From GCA-2748575 sp965222725 (lineage in GTDB: Bacteria > Pseudomonadota > Gammaproteobacteria > Pseudomonadales > Ketobacteraceae), in the NCBI GenBank assembly GCA_965222725.1, contig OZ244969.1, positions 3,348,001-3,412,000 of the forward strand: 64,000 nt of DNA, written 5' to 3'. Positions within the stretch are counted from its first letter, which is position 1; every line of letters starts with the position of its first letter. Position numbers and translations under genes: made by a program. The notes under the pieces are model-generated. The model was not told where the DNA came from and made no database searches. It saw nothing but the letters and a program-made list of their open reading frames with translations. Shown in pieces: positions 1-9,250 of the stretch.

Positions 1-561
1 CGCCGTGCTTTTGAAGATGTTAAAAGCTGGCGGCAGAAAGGTATCTGGGAGGATGGCCAGCGAGTCGGGATTAATATTTCCCCGCGGCAGTTCCGCGACA
101 AGGCCTTTATCAGTGACGTCAGAAACCTGATTGAAACCACTGAGATCGATCCCAAATGGGTGGAATTCGAAATCACCGAAGGCATCGTAATTCACAATGT
201 TCAGGAAACCATCGAGATTATGAAGCAGCTGTGCAATCTGGGGATCAGCTTCTCGCTCGATGACTTTGGTACCGGTTATTCGTCGCTGAGTTACCTCAAA
301 CAATTACCGGTATCGTCGTTAAAAGTGGATCAGACCTTTGTCCGTGATATAACCACTGACCCCAACGATGCAGCCATTGTTGAAGCCACCCTGGCCATGG
401 CGCGTGGATTGGATATGGATGTGATTGCGGAAGGGGTAGAGACCAAGGACCAGCTGGATTTTCTGATTTCCCATAACTGTCAGATGTGTCAGGGATACTA
501 CTTCAGCCGGCCCTTGCCCATTGATGATTTTGAAGATTATGTCAGTGGAGCCACTGGTTAA
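1..561 (+). CDS. EAL-domain cyclic-di-GMP phosphodiesterase, C-terminal part (5' end outside window)
   Basis: The reading frame is open from base 1, so the start lies upstream of the window. The visible 186 residues are the C-terminal two thirds of an EAL domain: an INISPRQF segment, EITEG, LDDFGTGYSSL, LKVDQTFV and VIAEGVET followed by QGYYFSRPLP. These match conserved metal- and substrate-binding positions (E of EITE, DD of DDFGTG, K of LKVD, E of EGVE), so the domain should hydrolyse cyclic-di-GMP. Any N-terminal sensor, GGDEF or PAS domain cannot be seen. The last 20 bases overlap the 3' end of the convergent tolC-like gene. Confidence 0.93.
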   Translation, partial: RRAFEDVKSWRQKGIWEDGQRVGINISPRQFRDKAFISDVRNLIETTEIDPKWVEFEITEGIVIHNVQETIEIMKQLCNLGISFSLDDFGTGYSSLSYLKQLPVSSLKVDQTFVRDITTDPNDAAIVEATLAMARGLDMDVIAEGVETKDQLDFLISHNCQMCQGYYFSRPLPIDDFEDYVSGATG

Positions 562-1903
562 TCGATAGTAAATCGCCGGTGGTGAGAATGCCCGCCAGTT
601 GCTTCAGCTGCAGGCTGTTCAGAATGTAATTAAAGCGGGCGTCGGCATAGTTACGCTTGGCCTGATACAGAGTCCGCTGGGCATTGAGCACATCCACAAT
701 GGTTCTTGTTCCCGCTTCATAGCCCGCTTGCGTGGCATCCAGCGCACTTTGCGCAGAGCGAATGCTTTGCTGCTGGGCGTTTACTTCCGCCACATTGGTT
801 TGCACCACCCGCACCAGATTGCTGGTGTTTTTGGCAACATCCCGCTCGGTAAAGCGCTTGTCGTCCTGGGCTTTGTAATACAGTGATTTCGCCTGGCGGC
901 GCAGTGAACTGGTATTACCGCCGGTGTACAGGGGAATATCCAGTTGCAGGGCGATAACGGAGGTTTCTGAATCCGGTGTTTCGCCGGTGATACCACCCAC
1001 ATTGGTAACCGCATCGGTTTCTGTTTGCTGATAGGTGCCTACCAGTTCCAGGGTAGGGTAGTGCTGGGCACGCCGGGCTTCGTACTCGTTCATGGCGGCC
1101 TCTTCGTTAAAGCTGGCGGCAATCAGCGATTTGTTGTTTTTCAGCGCCATATCCACCCATTCCTGGATGTTGTTAGGCTTGGGCATATCAATGGGAAAGC
1201 TTTCATCCAGTTCTTTCACTGATTCGATGGAAGAGCCCGTCAGGGTTTCCAGGTTTTTCAGGGAAAGGTCCAGATCTCGCTCCGCCACAATGCGCTGTAC
1301 CACGGCAATGTCGTAGGCGGCCTGGGCTTCATGCACGTCTGTTTTGGCAATCAGGCCCACCTGATAGCGTTGCTCAGTCTGATCTTTCTGCCGTGCAATG
1401 GCGGATTCCTCAGCCTTGCTGAAGGCCAGGGTCTCGTTGGCCCGCAGTACATTCAGGTAAGCGTCCAGCACCCGGATCAAAAAATTCTGCTGTTCTGCTT
1501 CATAATCCGCATCCACCAGCTGGTCGGTGGCTTTCACCGATTTGAACGCATACCAGCTGTCCAGCCGGAATAGCGGTTGGGAAATACTGGCAGAGTAAAC
1601 CTGTTGCTCCGAGCTGTTGGGGTCACTGCCTTCGTATTCATTGCGGCGTTCTGAAAACTCGGCACCCACAGAAAGCCGGGGAAGCAGATTGGATTTGGCC
1701 TGGTAGTAGTTTTCTTTCTGGGCTTCGTAGTTATGTTTGACTGAGGACCACTGGGGATCGTTTTTGTTGGCAAGGTCGAAAGCTTCTTTCAGGTCTGTGG
1801 CAGCCTGGGCATTGAATGTAACCAATGAGGCAGAAACCGAGGCAGAAATCCAAGCCAGACAAAGAACCAGCTTTCGGGTACGGGTAACACCGGGTGTTTT
1901 CAC
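542..1903 (-). CDS. tolC: TolC-family outer membrane efflux/secretion channel
   Basis: A 453-residue protein with an N-terminal signal peptide (hydrophobic run near residues 12-30, ending ...FNAQA) and the repeated TolC architecture. DLKEAFDLANKNDPQ opens the mature chain, a second copy-like segment (IQEWVDMALKNNKSLIAA) begins near residue 250, and YEAGTRTIVDVLNAQRTLYQAKRNYADARFNYI is the typical family C-terminal signature. Such proteins trimerise into an outer-membrane beta-barrel with a periplasmic helical tunnel and serve type I secretion and RND pumps. No inner-membrane partner lies alongside, as is usual for a stand-alone tolC. The gene ends inside the convergent EAL gene. Confidence 0.92.
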   Translation of the reverse strand: MKTPGVTRTRKLVLCLAWISASVSASLVTFNAQAATDLKEAFDLANKNDPQWSSVKHNYEAQKENYYQAKSNLLPRLSVGAEFSERRNEYEGSDPNSSEQQVYSASISQPLFRLDSWYAFKSVKATDQLVDADYEAEQQNFLIRVLDAYLNVLRANETLAFSKAEESAIARQKDQTEQRYQVGLIAKTDVHEAQAAYDIAVVQRIVAERDLDLSLKNLETLTGSSIESVKELDESFPIDMPKPNNIQEWVDMALKNNKSLIAASFNEEAAMNEYEARRAQHYPTLELVGTYQQTETDAVTNVGGITGETPDSETSVIALQLDIPLYTGGNTSSLRRQAKSLYYKAQDDKRFTERDVAKNTSNLVRVVQTNVAEVNAQQQSIRSAQSALDATQAGYEAGTRTIVDVLNAQRTLYQAKRNYADARFNYILNSLQLKQLAGILTTGDLLSINQWLH

Positions 1904-2118
1904 GAATAAAACCTGCTGTGTGCGTCCATGGATAGAAGTCGTATTCTAGTCAATCACCTGTAGTGGCAACAAGTGCGGCAACAAGTTTAACTTGGAGGGG
2001 GACCTGAAACACTGCGTTCGCCTGCTGGAACGAAGCACTGGCCGGAACGAATCATTGGCTTGTCCAGGGCAATTGGTTACATTGGGCGACAGGGTATCCA
2101 TGAAACGGCGAACGGGGA

Positions 2119-2445
2119 ATGATTTTGGCCAGGCAGGAAAAACTCAGCAACTTGCTAATACAGATTGAGAATGAAATGAAATCCCTGGATCTGTGGTCCA
2201 GGTCTCCGCCGGCGGAGGACGCTTTTCAGAGTAGTGCGCCTTTTTGTGCGGATACCATGGCATTTACTGACTGGTTGCAGTGGGTGTTTGTGTTCCGGTT
2301 CAGGGTGTTAATAGAAAACGAACACCCGTTACCTGAAAAATCGGATATTCACCCCATGGCAGAAGAAATGTTCAAGCCGCTGTCGCAGGATACGGATGCA
2401 TTACTGGAACTGATAGCGACTTTTGACCGGGAATTGAGTCGTTAA
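2119..2445 (+). CDS. YqcC-like protein (DUF446)
   Basis: A 108-residue soluble protein with an ATG preceded by GGGGA. The pattern LIQIENEMKSLDLWSRSPPAEDAFQS, then FCADTMAFTDWLQWVFVFRFRVLIE, resembles the YqcC/DUF446 family of small helical proteins. In enterobacteria yqcC lies beside the tRNA pseudouridine synthase gene truC, but no truC is present here. Its biochemical role is not established. It stands alone between tolC and the convergent HIT gene. Confidence 0.8.
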   Translation: MILARQEKLSNLLIQIENEMKSLDLWSRSPPAEDAFQSSAPFCADTMAFTDWLQWVFVFRFRVLIENEHPLPEKSDIHPMAEEMFKPLSQDTDALLELIATFDRELSR

Positions 2446-2458
2446 TTGGTTCGCGGGT

Positions 2459-2884
2459 CTAACCGGTAAAAGAAAAATAGTGGTCCAGAGGGCTGCTTTT
2501 TAGCTTGTCAGCAACCTGTTGCCGGCCCGTATCGTCATATTGAATGGCAGCTACCTGACCCCACACCGGTTTGGGCCAGCAGGGGTCGTCTGTATAGCGG
2601 GCAATGTGGTGCACATGCAGTTGCGGCACCATGTTGCCCAGGGCCGCCACGTTCACTTTGTGGGCCTGGAAACTGTCCATCAGGGTTTCCGCCAGCAGGC
2701 CGGATTCATCCGTCATCTGGTACTGATCCCGTTGGGGCAGTTGAAACAGCTCTCTCACGGATTCTTTCTTGGGTACAAGAATAAACCAGGGATAGTTGCT
2801 GTCGTTCATCAGCAGTAACAGGTTCAGATCCGATTCACCCACTTGAAAGGTATCAGCGGCCAGCTGAGGATGTAATTCAAACAT
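2459..2884 (-). CDS. HIT (histidine triad) domain protein
   Basis: A 141-residue HIT-superfamily protein, probably a nucleotide hydrolase or transferase. LLLMNDSNYPWFILVPK is the conserved N-terminal strand pair and QLHVHHIAR is the signature. The first histidine of the usual H-x-H-x-H signature is Q here, while the two following histidines remain. I recall this Q-x-H-x-H form from a proteobacterial subgroup. Its ATG overlaps the stop codon of prc by one base (TGATG), so the two genes are probably translationally coupled. Substrate unknown. Confidence 0.85.
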   Translation of the reverse strand: MFELHPQLAADTFQVGESDLNLLLLMNDSNYPWFILVPKKESVRELFQLPQRDQYQMTDESGLLAETLMDSFQAHKVNVAALGNMVPQLHVHHIARYTDDPCWPKPVWGQVAAIQYDDTGRQQVADKLKSSPLDHYFSFTG

Positions 2885-4980
2885 CAGTGGGCCGCGACCT
2901 GTTCTTTGGAATCCGCCAGCGAAATCATGTCGTGAAGAATGTGCCCGGTTTCTGTGAGCACGTAATCGATTTCGATTTTTCTCTCCACCAGCTGTTCAGC
3001 TTCTTCTTCCTCGTTGAATGCCTGCAGTTCTTCCAGGGTTTTGAAAGGCTTCATGCCCTTGGCAGAGCGCTTGCGGTTTTCGGCATCCAGGCGACGCTGT
3101 TCCGCCTCTTCAATTTCCTTCAGGCGGGTTTTCTCATTCAGGCTCACGGTCAGCTTCTGTTTGATTTCTTCCCGGGATTTGATCTGTTCTTTCACATACA
3201 CAAAGTCCGGATCATCGGCGCTGCGCTTGGTATGGGCTGCCTGCAGGAAGTTCAGGAAAGGATCGATATTATCCCATGCCTGATAGGGGGCAGGGCGGAT
3301 GCTGTCTGCGGGCAGGGCGTTATCCAGTGCGCTCTCGCCGATCTCGGTAAAGTCGATCAGGCTGGGGAAGCTGATGTCCGGCACAATACCCTGATGCTGG
3401 TTGCTTTCACCGGAAATGCGATAGAACTTGGCCAGGGTGATTTTCAGCTTGCCGTGATCCAGTGGTTGCAGAGATTGCACGGTGCCTTTCCCAAAAGTAC
3501 GCTCACCCACCACAATGCCGCGATCATAGTCCTGAATGGCGCCGGCAAAAATTTCCGAGGCGGAAGCACTCAGACGGTTAACCACCACAGCCAGCGGGCC
3601 ATCATAAAAGACTTTCGGATCCATATCGGCAATGGGATCCACGCCCTTGTAGCTTTTTACCTGAACAACCGGGCCGGTAGGGATAAAGAGGCCAACGGAC
3701 TTTTGGGCTTCCTGCAATGAACCGCCGCCGTTATTTCGCAGATCAATGATCAGGCCGTCGATGTTTTCTTTTTTCAGTTCGGTAATCAGGCGCTTCATAT
3801 CGCGAGTGGAAGAACGGTAATTGGGGTCGCCGTTCTGCATGCCCTGAAAATCGTGATAAAACGCCGGAATATGAATGACGCCGAATTTTTCGGTGCCTTT
3901 TTCACCGGGCACTTCCAGAATCGTGGACTGGGCGGCTCTGTCTTCCAGTTTTACTGTGTCGCGTTTGATGCTGATTACTTTGGTGATGGAGTCATTTTCT
4001 GCGGTGGCGGGAATTACTTCCAGGCGTACGGTGGTGCCTTTTTTACCGCGAATACGATCAACCACCTCGTCCAGTCGCCAGCCGACCACATCCACAATGT
4101 CTTCGCCTTCCTGGCCAACACCCACAATCCGGTCGGCCGGCTTCAGCTGCTTGGCTTTGGCGGCAGGGCCGCCGGTTACCAGACGAACCACCTTGGTGTA
4201 TTCGTCTTCACTCTGCAGAACGGCACCGATACCCTGCAATTGCAGACTCATGTTGATATCAAAGTTTTCCGACTCACGGGGGGTAAAGTAGGTGGTATGG
4301 GGGTCATACACGTGGGTAAAGGCGTTGATATAAATCTGGAACGCGTCTTCGTTGTTTGCCTGCAGCGTGCGGTTCAGCATGGTTTTAAAGCGCTTAACCA
4401 GTGTGGACTGAATATCTTCGGGCTTTTTGTCACGCAGCTTTAACTGCAGTGCCATGTGTTTGAGCCGCTTGCGCCACAGCTCTTCCATCTCGCTGTCGTT
4501 TTTGGCCCAGTCTGCTTCGCTGCGATCCAGCAGGTATTCTTCATCTTTGGTAAAGTCGAACTGGTCAACGCCTTTTTCCAGTTGGGTAATGACTTTATCC
4601 AGCCGGCTCACCAGGCGCTCCTGGTAGCGATTGAATATCAAAAACGCCGGTGCAAGGTTGCCGGTTTGCAGGGCTTCATCCAGTTGGTAACGGAACTTGC
4701 TGAAGTCCTCAATATCGCTTTCGAGAAAGTAGCTTCTGTTGGGATCAAGTACTTTCAGATAACGGTTGAACACGCGATCCGACATATGATCGTTCATGTT
4801 CACTTTGTTGTAATGCAGTTGCTTGAGCAGGGTAACCACATCCAGGCTGGCGTGCTGCTGTTTGCGGGTGGGTTGAAGCTTGGTCAGTTCATAGCTGGCA
4901 TTGGCCTGAAAGATCGCCGCGAAAAACAGAATACTGACTGAAAACGCGACACTCGCCTTGATCGGTGTTTTGAACTTCAT
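2884..4980 (-). CDS. prc: Tail-specific (C-terminal processing) periplasmic protease Prc
   Basis: A 698-residue S41 protease close in length to E. coli Prc (682). It has an N-terminal signal sequence (residues about 8-28), a long helical N-terminal domain, a PDZ domain around residues 245-330 (LQLQGIGAVLQ...), then the S41 core. The catalytic serine lies in SASASEIFAGAIQDYDRG and the lysine in GERTFGKGTVQ, both matching E. coli Prc. A charged C-terminal domain follows. Family members degrade or trim proteins with non-polar C-termini in the periplasm, including cell-wall enzymes. It is the first gene of a probable two-gene operon with the HIT protein. Confidence 0.96.
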   Translation of the reverse strand: MKFKTPIKASVAFSVSILFFAAIFQANASYELTKLQPTRKQQHASLDVVTLLKQLHYNKVNMNDHMSDRVFNRYLKVLDPNRSYFLESDIEDFSKFRYQLDEALQTGNLAPAFLIFNRYQERLVSRLDKVITQLEKGVDQFDFTKDEEYLLDRSEADWAKNDSEMEELWRKRLKHMALQLKLRDKKPEDIQSTLVKRFKTMLNRTLQANNEDAFQIYINAFTHVYDPHTTYFTPRESENFDINMSLQLQGIGAVLQSEDEYTKVVRLVTGGPAAKAKQLKPADRIVGVGQEGEDIVDVVGWRLDEVVDRIRGKKGTTVRLEVIPATAENDSITKVISIKRDTVKLEDRAAQSTILEVPGEKGTEKFGVIHIPAFYHDFQGMQNGDPNYRSSTRDMKRLITELKKENIDGLIIDLRNNGGGSLQEAQKSVGLFIPTGPVVQVKSYKGVDPIADMDPKVFYDGPLAVVVNRLSASASEIFAGAIQDYDRGIVVGERTFGKGTVQSLQPLDHGKLKITLAKFYRISGESNQHQGIVPDISFPSLIDFTEIGESALDNALPADSIRPAPYQAWDNIDPFLNFLQAAHTKRSADDPDFVYVKEQIKSREEIKQKLTVSLNEKTRLKEIEEAEQRRLDAENRKRSAKGMKPFKTLEELQAFNEEEEAEQLVERKIEIDYVLTETGHILHDMISLADSKEQVAAH

Positions 4981-5468
4981 AAAGATACGTTACCTAGCGT
5001 TGATGGGCTGAGGCTGCAGGCAATGCGGCATAATCCTGATGCTTGTCAGACCCCGGCATTCCCTCAAATAAGTCTTTGAAAAATACACTAAATATTAGAA
5101 GGATTATAGTCGGTTTAGTTCCGATTGTTAGTTTCCCCGGAACCTTTGCCTTCCTAACATATTATGACTCTTTGTGATTATTCAACCGTCTCACGCTAAC
5201 CCCGCGTAGCTGTTCACATTTTGAGTGACCGTAAACTGGCTTTATGGGTTTATTTGTAAAATAAGTTTACAAAAATGGCGTTCCGGATTCTGCTGCGGTA
5301 TCCTAGACTCACCAGTCAGAACCGATCGGTACCTGCTCGCTGCAGCTCGGGTGTAACAGGGCAGGCAGAGCAGTACAGGAAGCACAATCCGGTCGGCTCA
5401 TAAAAACAAAAAGCACCACAAAATAACAATAAACAGGGACAGCGCAGGAACGCGCGGGAGACAATCAG
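4981..5468. other. Intergenic region between divergent prc and the FadL-family gene
   Basis: This is 488 bases without a supported gene, between two divergent starts, so promoters for both directions should lie here. The only structure I can point to is the inverted repeat at 5253-5273, listed separately. The stretch 5040-5280 is clearly richer in A/T than the flanking genes. Short open frames here have poor starts and no recognisable product. Confidence 0.6.
5253..5273. promoter_or_regulatory. Perfect 8-bp inverted repeat, possible operator
   Basis: TTTGTAAA (5253-5260) and TTTACAAA (5266-5273) form a perfect inverted repeat around a 5-base spacer. It lies about 195 bases upstream of the FadL-family gene in the divergent intergenic region. 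The size and symmetry are typical of a dimeric repressor site (TetR or GntR type). The protein that binds it cannot be named from the sequence. Confidence 0.35.
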
Positions 5469-7106
5469 ATGAGCAGAGGGATGTATCGGGTATCGCTTTG
5501 TGGGGGACTGTTCGGTTTGCTGGCGGGCATGGGGCACGCAGCGGTGGTGGAAAACATCACCCTGGGAAACCCCAAGGCGCTGGCGTTGGGGAATGCCGTA
5601 ACGGCCGATCCCCCCGGCATTGATTCCATTCATTTTAATCCGGCGGGTCTGGTCCGGCTGCAGGGGCGCCAGTCCCAGGTCAAACTGCTAATGGCGGGGC
5701 TGAATTTTAAAGTGGAATTCGGTGACCACGATGCCAGAACGCAGGCGGTTCTGGATGAGTTTGGCTACCATGATGAAGCCGCCAACAGCACCAGCGAAAC
5801 CTCTACCATAGGGCTCAAGCTGCCTTTTACGGATGGCGTAAAAGAATGGCCGCTGCCGTTTTTGATCGCTCCATTGGGCGGTGCCAGCTTCAGCCCGCCG
5901 GGTTCCGGGATTACCTTTGCCACCTCGGTCTACACGCCCATGGCGGCCGGCTACATCCGTGAAGAGGACGACCCCGGGCGCTTTATGGGGGAAGAGTTGT
6001 CACTGGTGAAAATCACCTATTTTTCCCCCTCTGTCGGCATCCGCTTGGATGACGAATGGTCCGTTGGGGCGTCTCTGGGAATTTCCTGGCAGGGTGCTGC
6101 GGCTGCCACGCAATTGCGGGTGCCTAATTTTGCCCTGGTTCTGGCCGATGAACTGGTAACCCAGTTGCAGGACCAGAATCTGTGCCCGGACAGCGCCGAT
6201 ACCCGGCCTTTTATCGATCTCTGTGGCGGCAATATCGGCCCTTACACCCGGGCTGCCAAACTGGAATTCGATGCTGAAGACAATATGGTGTGGAACCTGA
6301 ATATCGGTGCCTTGTGGGAGCCCACCCCTTGGTTTACCTGGGGCTTTGTGTATCAGTTCGAAAGCACGGCGGAGCTGAAGGGCACCTACCAGCTCTCTTA
6401 CGGGGATGAATGGGTCAGTTTTTTCTCGGATTTGCGGGAATCCAGTGCCTGGAACCTGATTAATGCCCTGGTGCCTTTTCCTACCGGTTTGCGAAATTCC
6501 CCCGATGGCTACGGCATTGAAACCGGCGATGCCACCATTGAGCTGAAAACCCCCGCCCATTTTGCCTCCGGTGTCAGCGTGCAGGTTACCCCGAACTGGA
6601 AACTGAATCTGGATGCCAAGTGGACCGACTGGGGTGTATGGCAGGGGCTGGAGGTGCAGTTTGACAAGCGGCTGGATTTTCTCAAGCTGGCGACACTGGT
6701 GTCCCCCTATGCGGAACTGCAATCCCTGACCATTCCCCGCCATTACGAAAGTGTGTGGAACTGGGCCCTGGGCCTTGAATACAAGTACTCTGATCGTACG
6801 GCATTGCGCTTTGGCTACGAGCCCCGTAAATCCTCCGTGCCGGACGACAAACAGGATGTGTTGCTGCCCCTGGGGGATGCGCATCTTTACAGTATCGGTG
6901 CCGAATATATCTGGAAAAAAGATGCCGTGTTTGATATTGCCCTGGGCTATCTGATTGCCGAAGCCGATGTGCCGGCCGGTAGCAGCAGCAATGCCAACAG
7001 CACGGATCAGGCCAATAACTTTATCTACAATCCCTATGCGGGAACGGACTTTTCGTCCCAGGTACAGGGGATCCTGCTGGAGATGAGTTATACTTCTGCG
7101 TTCTGA
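5469..7106 (+). CDS. FadL/OmpP1-family outer membrane hydrophobic-compound transporter
   Basis: A 545-residue protein with a signal peptide (cleavage likely after GMGHA, about residue 25). It then shows the FadL opening: a short N-terminal hatch with NPKALALGNAVTADPPGIDSIHFNPAGL, where the NPAGL motif is diagnostic. Aromatic-rich beta-strands follow, ending with a C-terminal barrel strand (ILLEMSYTSAF, terminal F). Family members move long-chain fatty acids or other hydrophobic compounds across the outer membrane. It is about 100 residues longer than E. coli FadL. The lipid genes elsewhere in the window fit a fatty-acid or alkane substrate, but the substrate is inference. Confidence 0.9.
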   Translation: MSRGMYRVSLCGGLFGLLAGMGHAAVVENITLGNPKALALGNAVTADPPGIDSIHFNPAGLVRLQGRQSQVKLLMAGLNFKVEFGDHDARTQAVLDEFGYHDEAANSTSETSTIGLKLPFTDGVKEWPLPFLIAPLGGASFSPPGSGITFATSVYTPMAAGYIREEDDPGRFMGEELSLVKITYFSPSVGIRLDDEWSVGASLGISWQGAAAATQLRVPNFALVLADELVTQLQDQNLCPDSADTRPFIDLCGGNIGPYTRAAKLEFDAEDNMVWNLNIGALWEPTPWFTWGFVYQFESTAELKGTYQLSYGDEWVSFFSDLRESSAWNLINALVPFPTGLRNSPDGYGIETGDATIELKTPAHFASGVSVQVTPNWKLNLDAKWTDWGVWQGLEVQFDKRLDFLKLATLVSPYAELQSLTIPRHYESVWNWALGLEYKYSDRTALRFGYEPRKSSVPDDKQDVLLPLGDAHLYSIGAEYIWKKDAVFDIALGYLIAEADVPAGSSSNANSTDQANNFIYNPYAGTDFSSQVQGILLEMSYTSAF

Positions 7107-7138
7107 TCACTCATCGGCGCGGTAGCTGTATTTAATCT

Positions 7139-7435
7139 ATGGAACATCCAACTTTTCATGTGGTGGTAATCTTATTCGAACTTCACCTGCCTTACAGTCA
7201 GTCTCTGAAAGACAAACGCATGGCATTGCGGGGCATCAAGGATCGTTTGTCCAAGAAATTTAATCTGGGTATTGCCGAAGTGGGCTTTCAGGATAGCTGG
7301 CAACGGGCGCAAATAGCCTGTACGTCAGTATCCTGCGATCGCAAGATTCTGGAAAAGCTGCGGGATCAGGTGGAAACCGCGATCAGAGAGAGCTTTGATG
7401 GGGAGTTAGTGTACTGCGACCTTGAATGGCTATAA
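7139..7435 (+). CDS. DUF503 family protein
   Basis: A 98-residue protein matching the DUF503/YlxP pattern: VVILFELHLPYSQSLKDKRMALRGIKDRLSKKFNLGIAEVGFQDSWQRAQIA. The SLKDKR and the N-(V/I)-x-E-V segments are the conserved core. YlxP-type proteins have a small alpha/beta fold and are often near ribosome-maturation genes, but here the neighbour is the FadL-family porin 32 bases upstream, probably co-transcribed. Function is not established. Confidence 0.88.
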   Translation: MEHPTFHVVVILFELHLPYSQSLKDKRMALRGIKDRLSKKFNLGIAEVGFQDSWQRAQIACTSVSCDRKILEKLRDQVETAIRESFDGELVYCDLEWL

Positions 7436-7479
7436 GGGGTGTCGTTTTTGGACGTACCGGGGCCTTTTAAAAATTGTCT

Positions 7480-8496
7480 TCAGGTAACCAGTACAACTTT
7501 GCCGGTGTTGCTGCGGGATTCTATGTAGTGATGTGCGTCCCGTGCGTTTTCCAGGGGAAAAGTTTTATCCACATGGGGTTGATAGCGACCCTCCTGAATG
7601 CCTTCGCAGATGCGTGTCATCCAGAGCTGGACTTTTTCCGGCTCCTGCCACAGATTCTGCATGCTGACACCGAACACGCCCTTGTTGCCGTTCATTAGTC
7701 CCAATGGATGGTAGAAGGGCATCTGCATGGCGGTTTTAATCAGGGATAAGGTGCGGCCCTTGCCATGATGCAGTGCAGTAGAAATACCAAACAGGCTGAG
7801 CCGGCCGGTGCTGCGCAGGCATTCATAGCTGGTTTTCCAGTGGGTGCCACCGATGGGGTCAATAATCAGTTCCACTCCTTTGCCCCGGGTGAGTTCCATC
7901 ACAGCCTTTTCCCAGTTATCTGTGGTGTAGTCAATCAGGTGATGGGCGCCTTTTTCCCGCAAAAAGCCGTGCTTGTGGCGGCTGGCGGTGCCGATAATAG
8001 TCACATCCATATGACGCGCTATATCCAGCGCTGCTACGCCGAATCCGCCCCCCATGTTATGAATGAGCAGGGTTTCACCTTCCGACAATGAGCCCATGAT
8101 ATTCAGGCACTGCCATGCCGTCAGGTAAACCACCGGTAGGCTGGCGGCCTGTTCGTAGGAAAGGTTGTCTGGCCTGGCGAACACCAGTTCCACCGGTACG
8201 CACACATAGTCGGCGTAAGCACCCCGTGGCATCACCGCCATCACATCACGTCCCAGCCAGGTGGGGGCAACTCCGTTGCCGATGGCGGTAATCACGCCGG
8301 ACACTTCAAAACCGGGTACCAGCGGTGGTTCAGGATATTCCGGGTGCAGCCCTTTACGAATCAGAATATCGGCAAAATTCACTCCTGATGCTTTCACCTG
8401 AATCAACACCTGCCCCTGTTCCGGCTCAGGCACGCTGGTTTTGAGCAGGCGGAAATTATCCGGGCTGCTGTTTCGGGTGATTTCGATTTGCCGCAT
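7480..8496 (-). CDS. Medium-chain dehydrogenase/reductase, quinone oxidoreductase type
   Basis: A 338-residue member of the MDR superfamily. It has a GroES-like N-terminal domain (VKASGVNFADILIRKGLHPEYPEPPLVPGFEVSG), a Rossmann domain (MGGGFGVAALDIARHM, then TIIGTASRHKHGFLREKGAHHLIDY) and the usual C-terminal closing segment (SRSNTGKVVLVT). No structural or catalytic zinc cysteines are evident, which places it with quinone oxidoreductase / VAT-1-like NADPH enzymes rather than alcohol dehydrogenases. It converges on the DUF503 gene. Substrate unknown. Confidence 0.9.
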   Translation of the reverse strand: MRQIEITRNSSPDNFRLLKTSVPEPEQGQVLIQVKASGVNFADILIRKGLHPEYPEPPLVPGFEVSGVITAIGNGVAPTWLGRDVMAVMPRGAYADYVCVPVELVFARPDNLSYEQAASLPVVYLTAWQCLNIMGSLSEGETLLIHNMGGGFGVAALDIARHMDVTIIGTASRHKHGFLREKGAHHLIDYTTDNWEKAVMELTRGKGVELIIDPIGGTHWKTSYECLRSTGRLSLFGISTALHHGKGRTLSLIKTAMQMPFYHPLGLMNGNKGVFGVSMQNLWQEPEKVQLWMTRICEGIQEGRYQPHVDKTFPLENARDAHHYIESRSNTGKVVLVT

Positions 8497-8744
8497 GTAG
8501 AGCTCCGCGTTAGTGCGCCAGTAGCTTAAGTTTAGACGGCAGTAACCGGGGAGGAAGGGTAAAACTGGTACTTTAGTATTAGTTATTCGTTAAAAACTGG
8601 TCGAAAGCTAGTCTTTTTGCAGGTTGTGGGCAGCACTTTAGTACCGAAATATACCGGCTGTATACAGCCTATCCTAAGATGTTGATTCGCCGGGAAAATT
8701 ACCGCAGGGTTTAGTATGTTTATTCTAAATTATGTTGCTAATCT

Positions 8745-8905
8745 AGCCACCATGCTGAAGGGAGACAGGATTTAGCAATGGTTTGGTCTCCTTTGCAAAC
8801 CAACATCGTTGTGCCGACGATACCAAGTTTGTTGAGTAAGCGTACTTTCTCGCCCGGACCTCATCGGGCATTCCCTTAGCCCGCATCCCAAGCGGGCTTT
8901 TTTTT
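8745..8905 (+). ncRNA. Candidate structured small RNA with intrinsic terminator
   Basis: No ORF is supported here, but successive hairpins can be drawn. A stem of about 9 bp pairs AAGGGAGAC (8758-8766) with GTCTCCTTT (8786-8794), and its loop contains AGGA. A second element uses CAAAC/GTTTG and ATCGT/ACGAT (8796-8830). A third is GCCCG/CGGGC with GGA in the loop (about 8852-8869). The last is a strong intrinsic terminator. Loop GGA motifs recall RNAs that sequester CsrA/RsmA, but only loosely. The 5' end is a guess, and I cannot assign a family. Confidence 0.45.
8879..8905 (+). terminator. Rho-independent terminator
   Basis: GCCCGC (8879-8884) pairs with GCGGGC (8892-8897) over a 7-base loop, followed by eight T residues (8898-8905). 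No protein gene on this strand ends nearby, so it terminates an untranslated transcript. Confidence 0.85.
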
Positions 8906-9222
8906 GCCTGAAACTTTTTGCCAGAAATTGTCGCTGTTATTTATTTGCCCGCACTTGGTTTGTCACACAGGCGGGGGCTTTTTAGTAATTATCCTATATG
9001 GCTGTCTGCATAAAAGAATGTGTTGAAAGATACAGGAACAAGGATACAGAAAGCGCATGCCGCTGGGGCTCTGTCGTTCGACAGATAGTAAAACTCAGGT
9101 GAAACGTTAAGATGCCTTGCGCGTGTTGAAGGAACTTATGATGAATTGCGCAGATTGTAAACGTTTCGGTCAGTGAGTGTTTTATCAATAACATTAAGTA
9201 ACGTAAATGTTTCTTTCGTTTA

Positions 9223-9250
9223 TTTACATTGCCTGATTGGGTAATACAAT
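9223..9250 (+). promoter_or_regulatory. Sigma-70-like promoter for the SGNH lipoprotein gene
   Basis: TTTACA (9223-9228) and TACAAT (9245-9250) are separated by 16 bases and lie 43 bases before the ATG of the lipoprotein gene. Both hexamers are close to consensus. Confidence 0.5.

Noticed and set aside
2887..4443. Long plus-strand open frames opposite prc
   Set aside because: They are antisense to a full-length, motif-complete Prc and encode Phe/His/Gly-rich sequence with no family features.
8994..9194. 66-codon minus-strand frame in the gap before the SGNH gene
   Set aside because: No ribosome site, no family, runs through the promoter region of the next gene.
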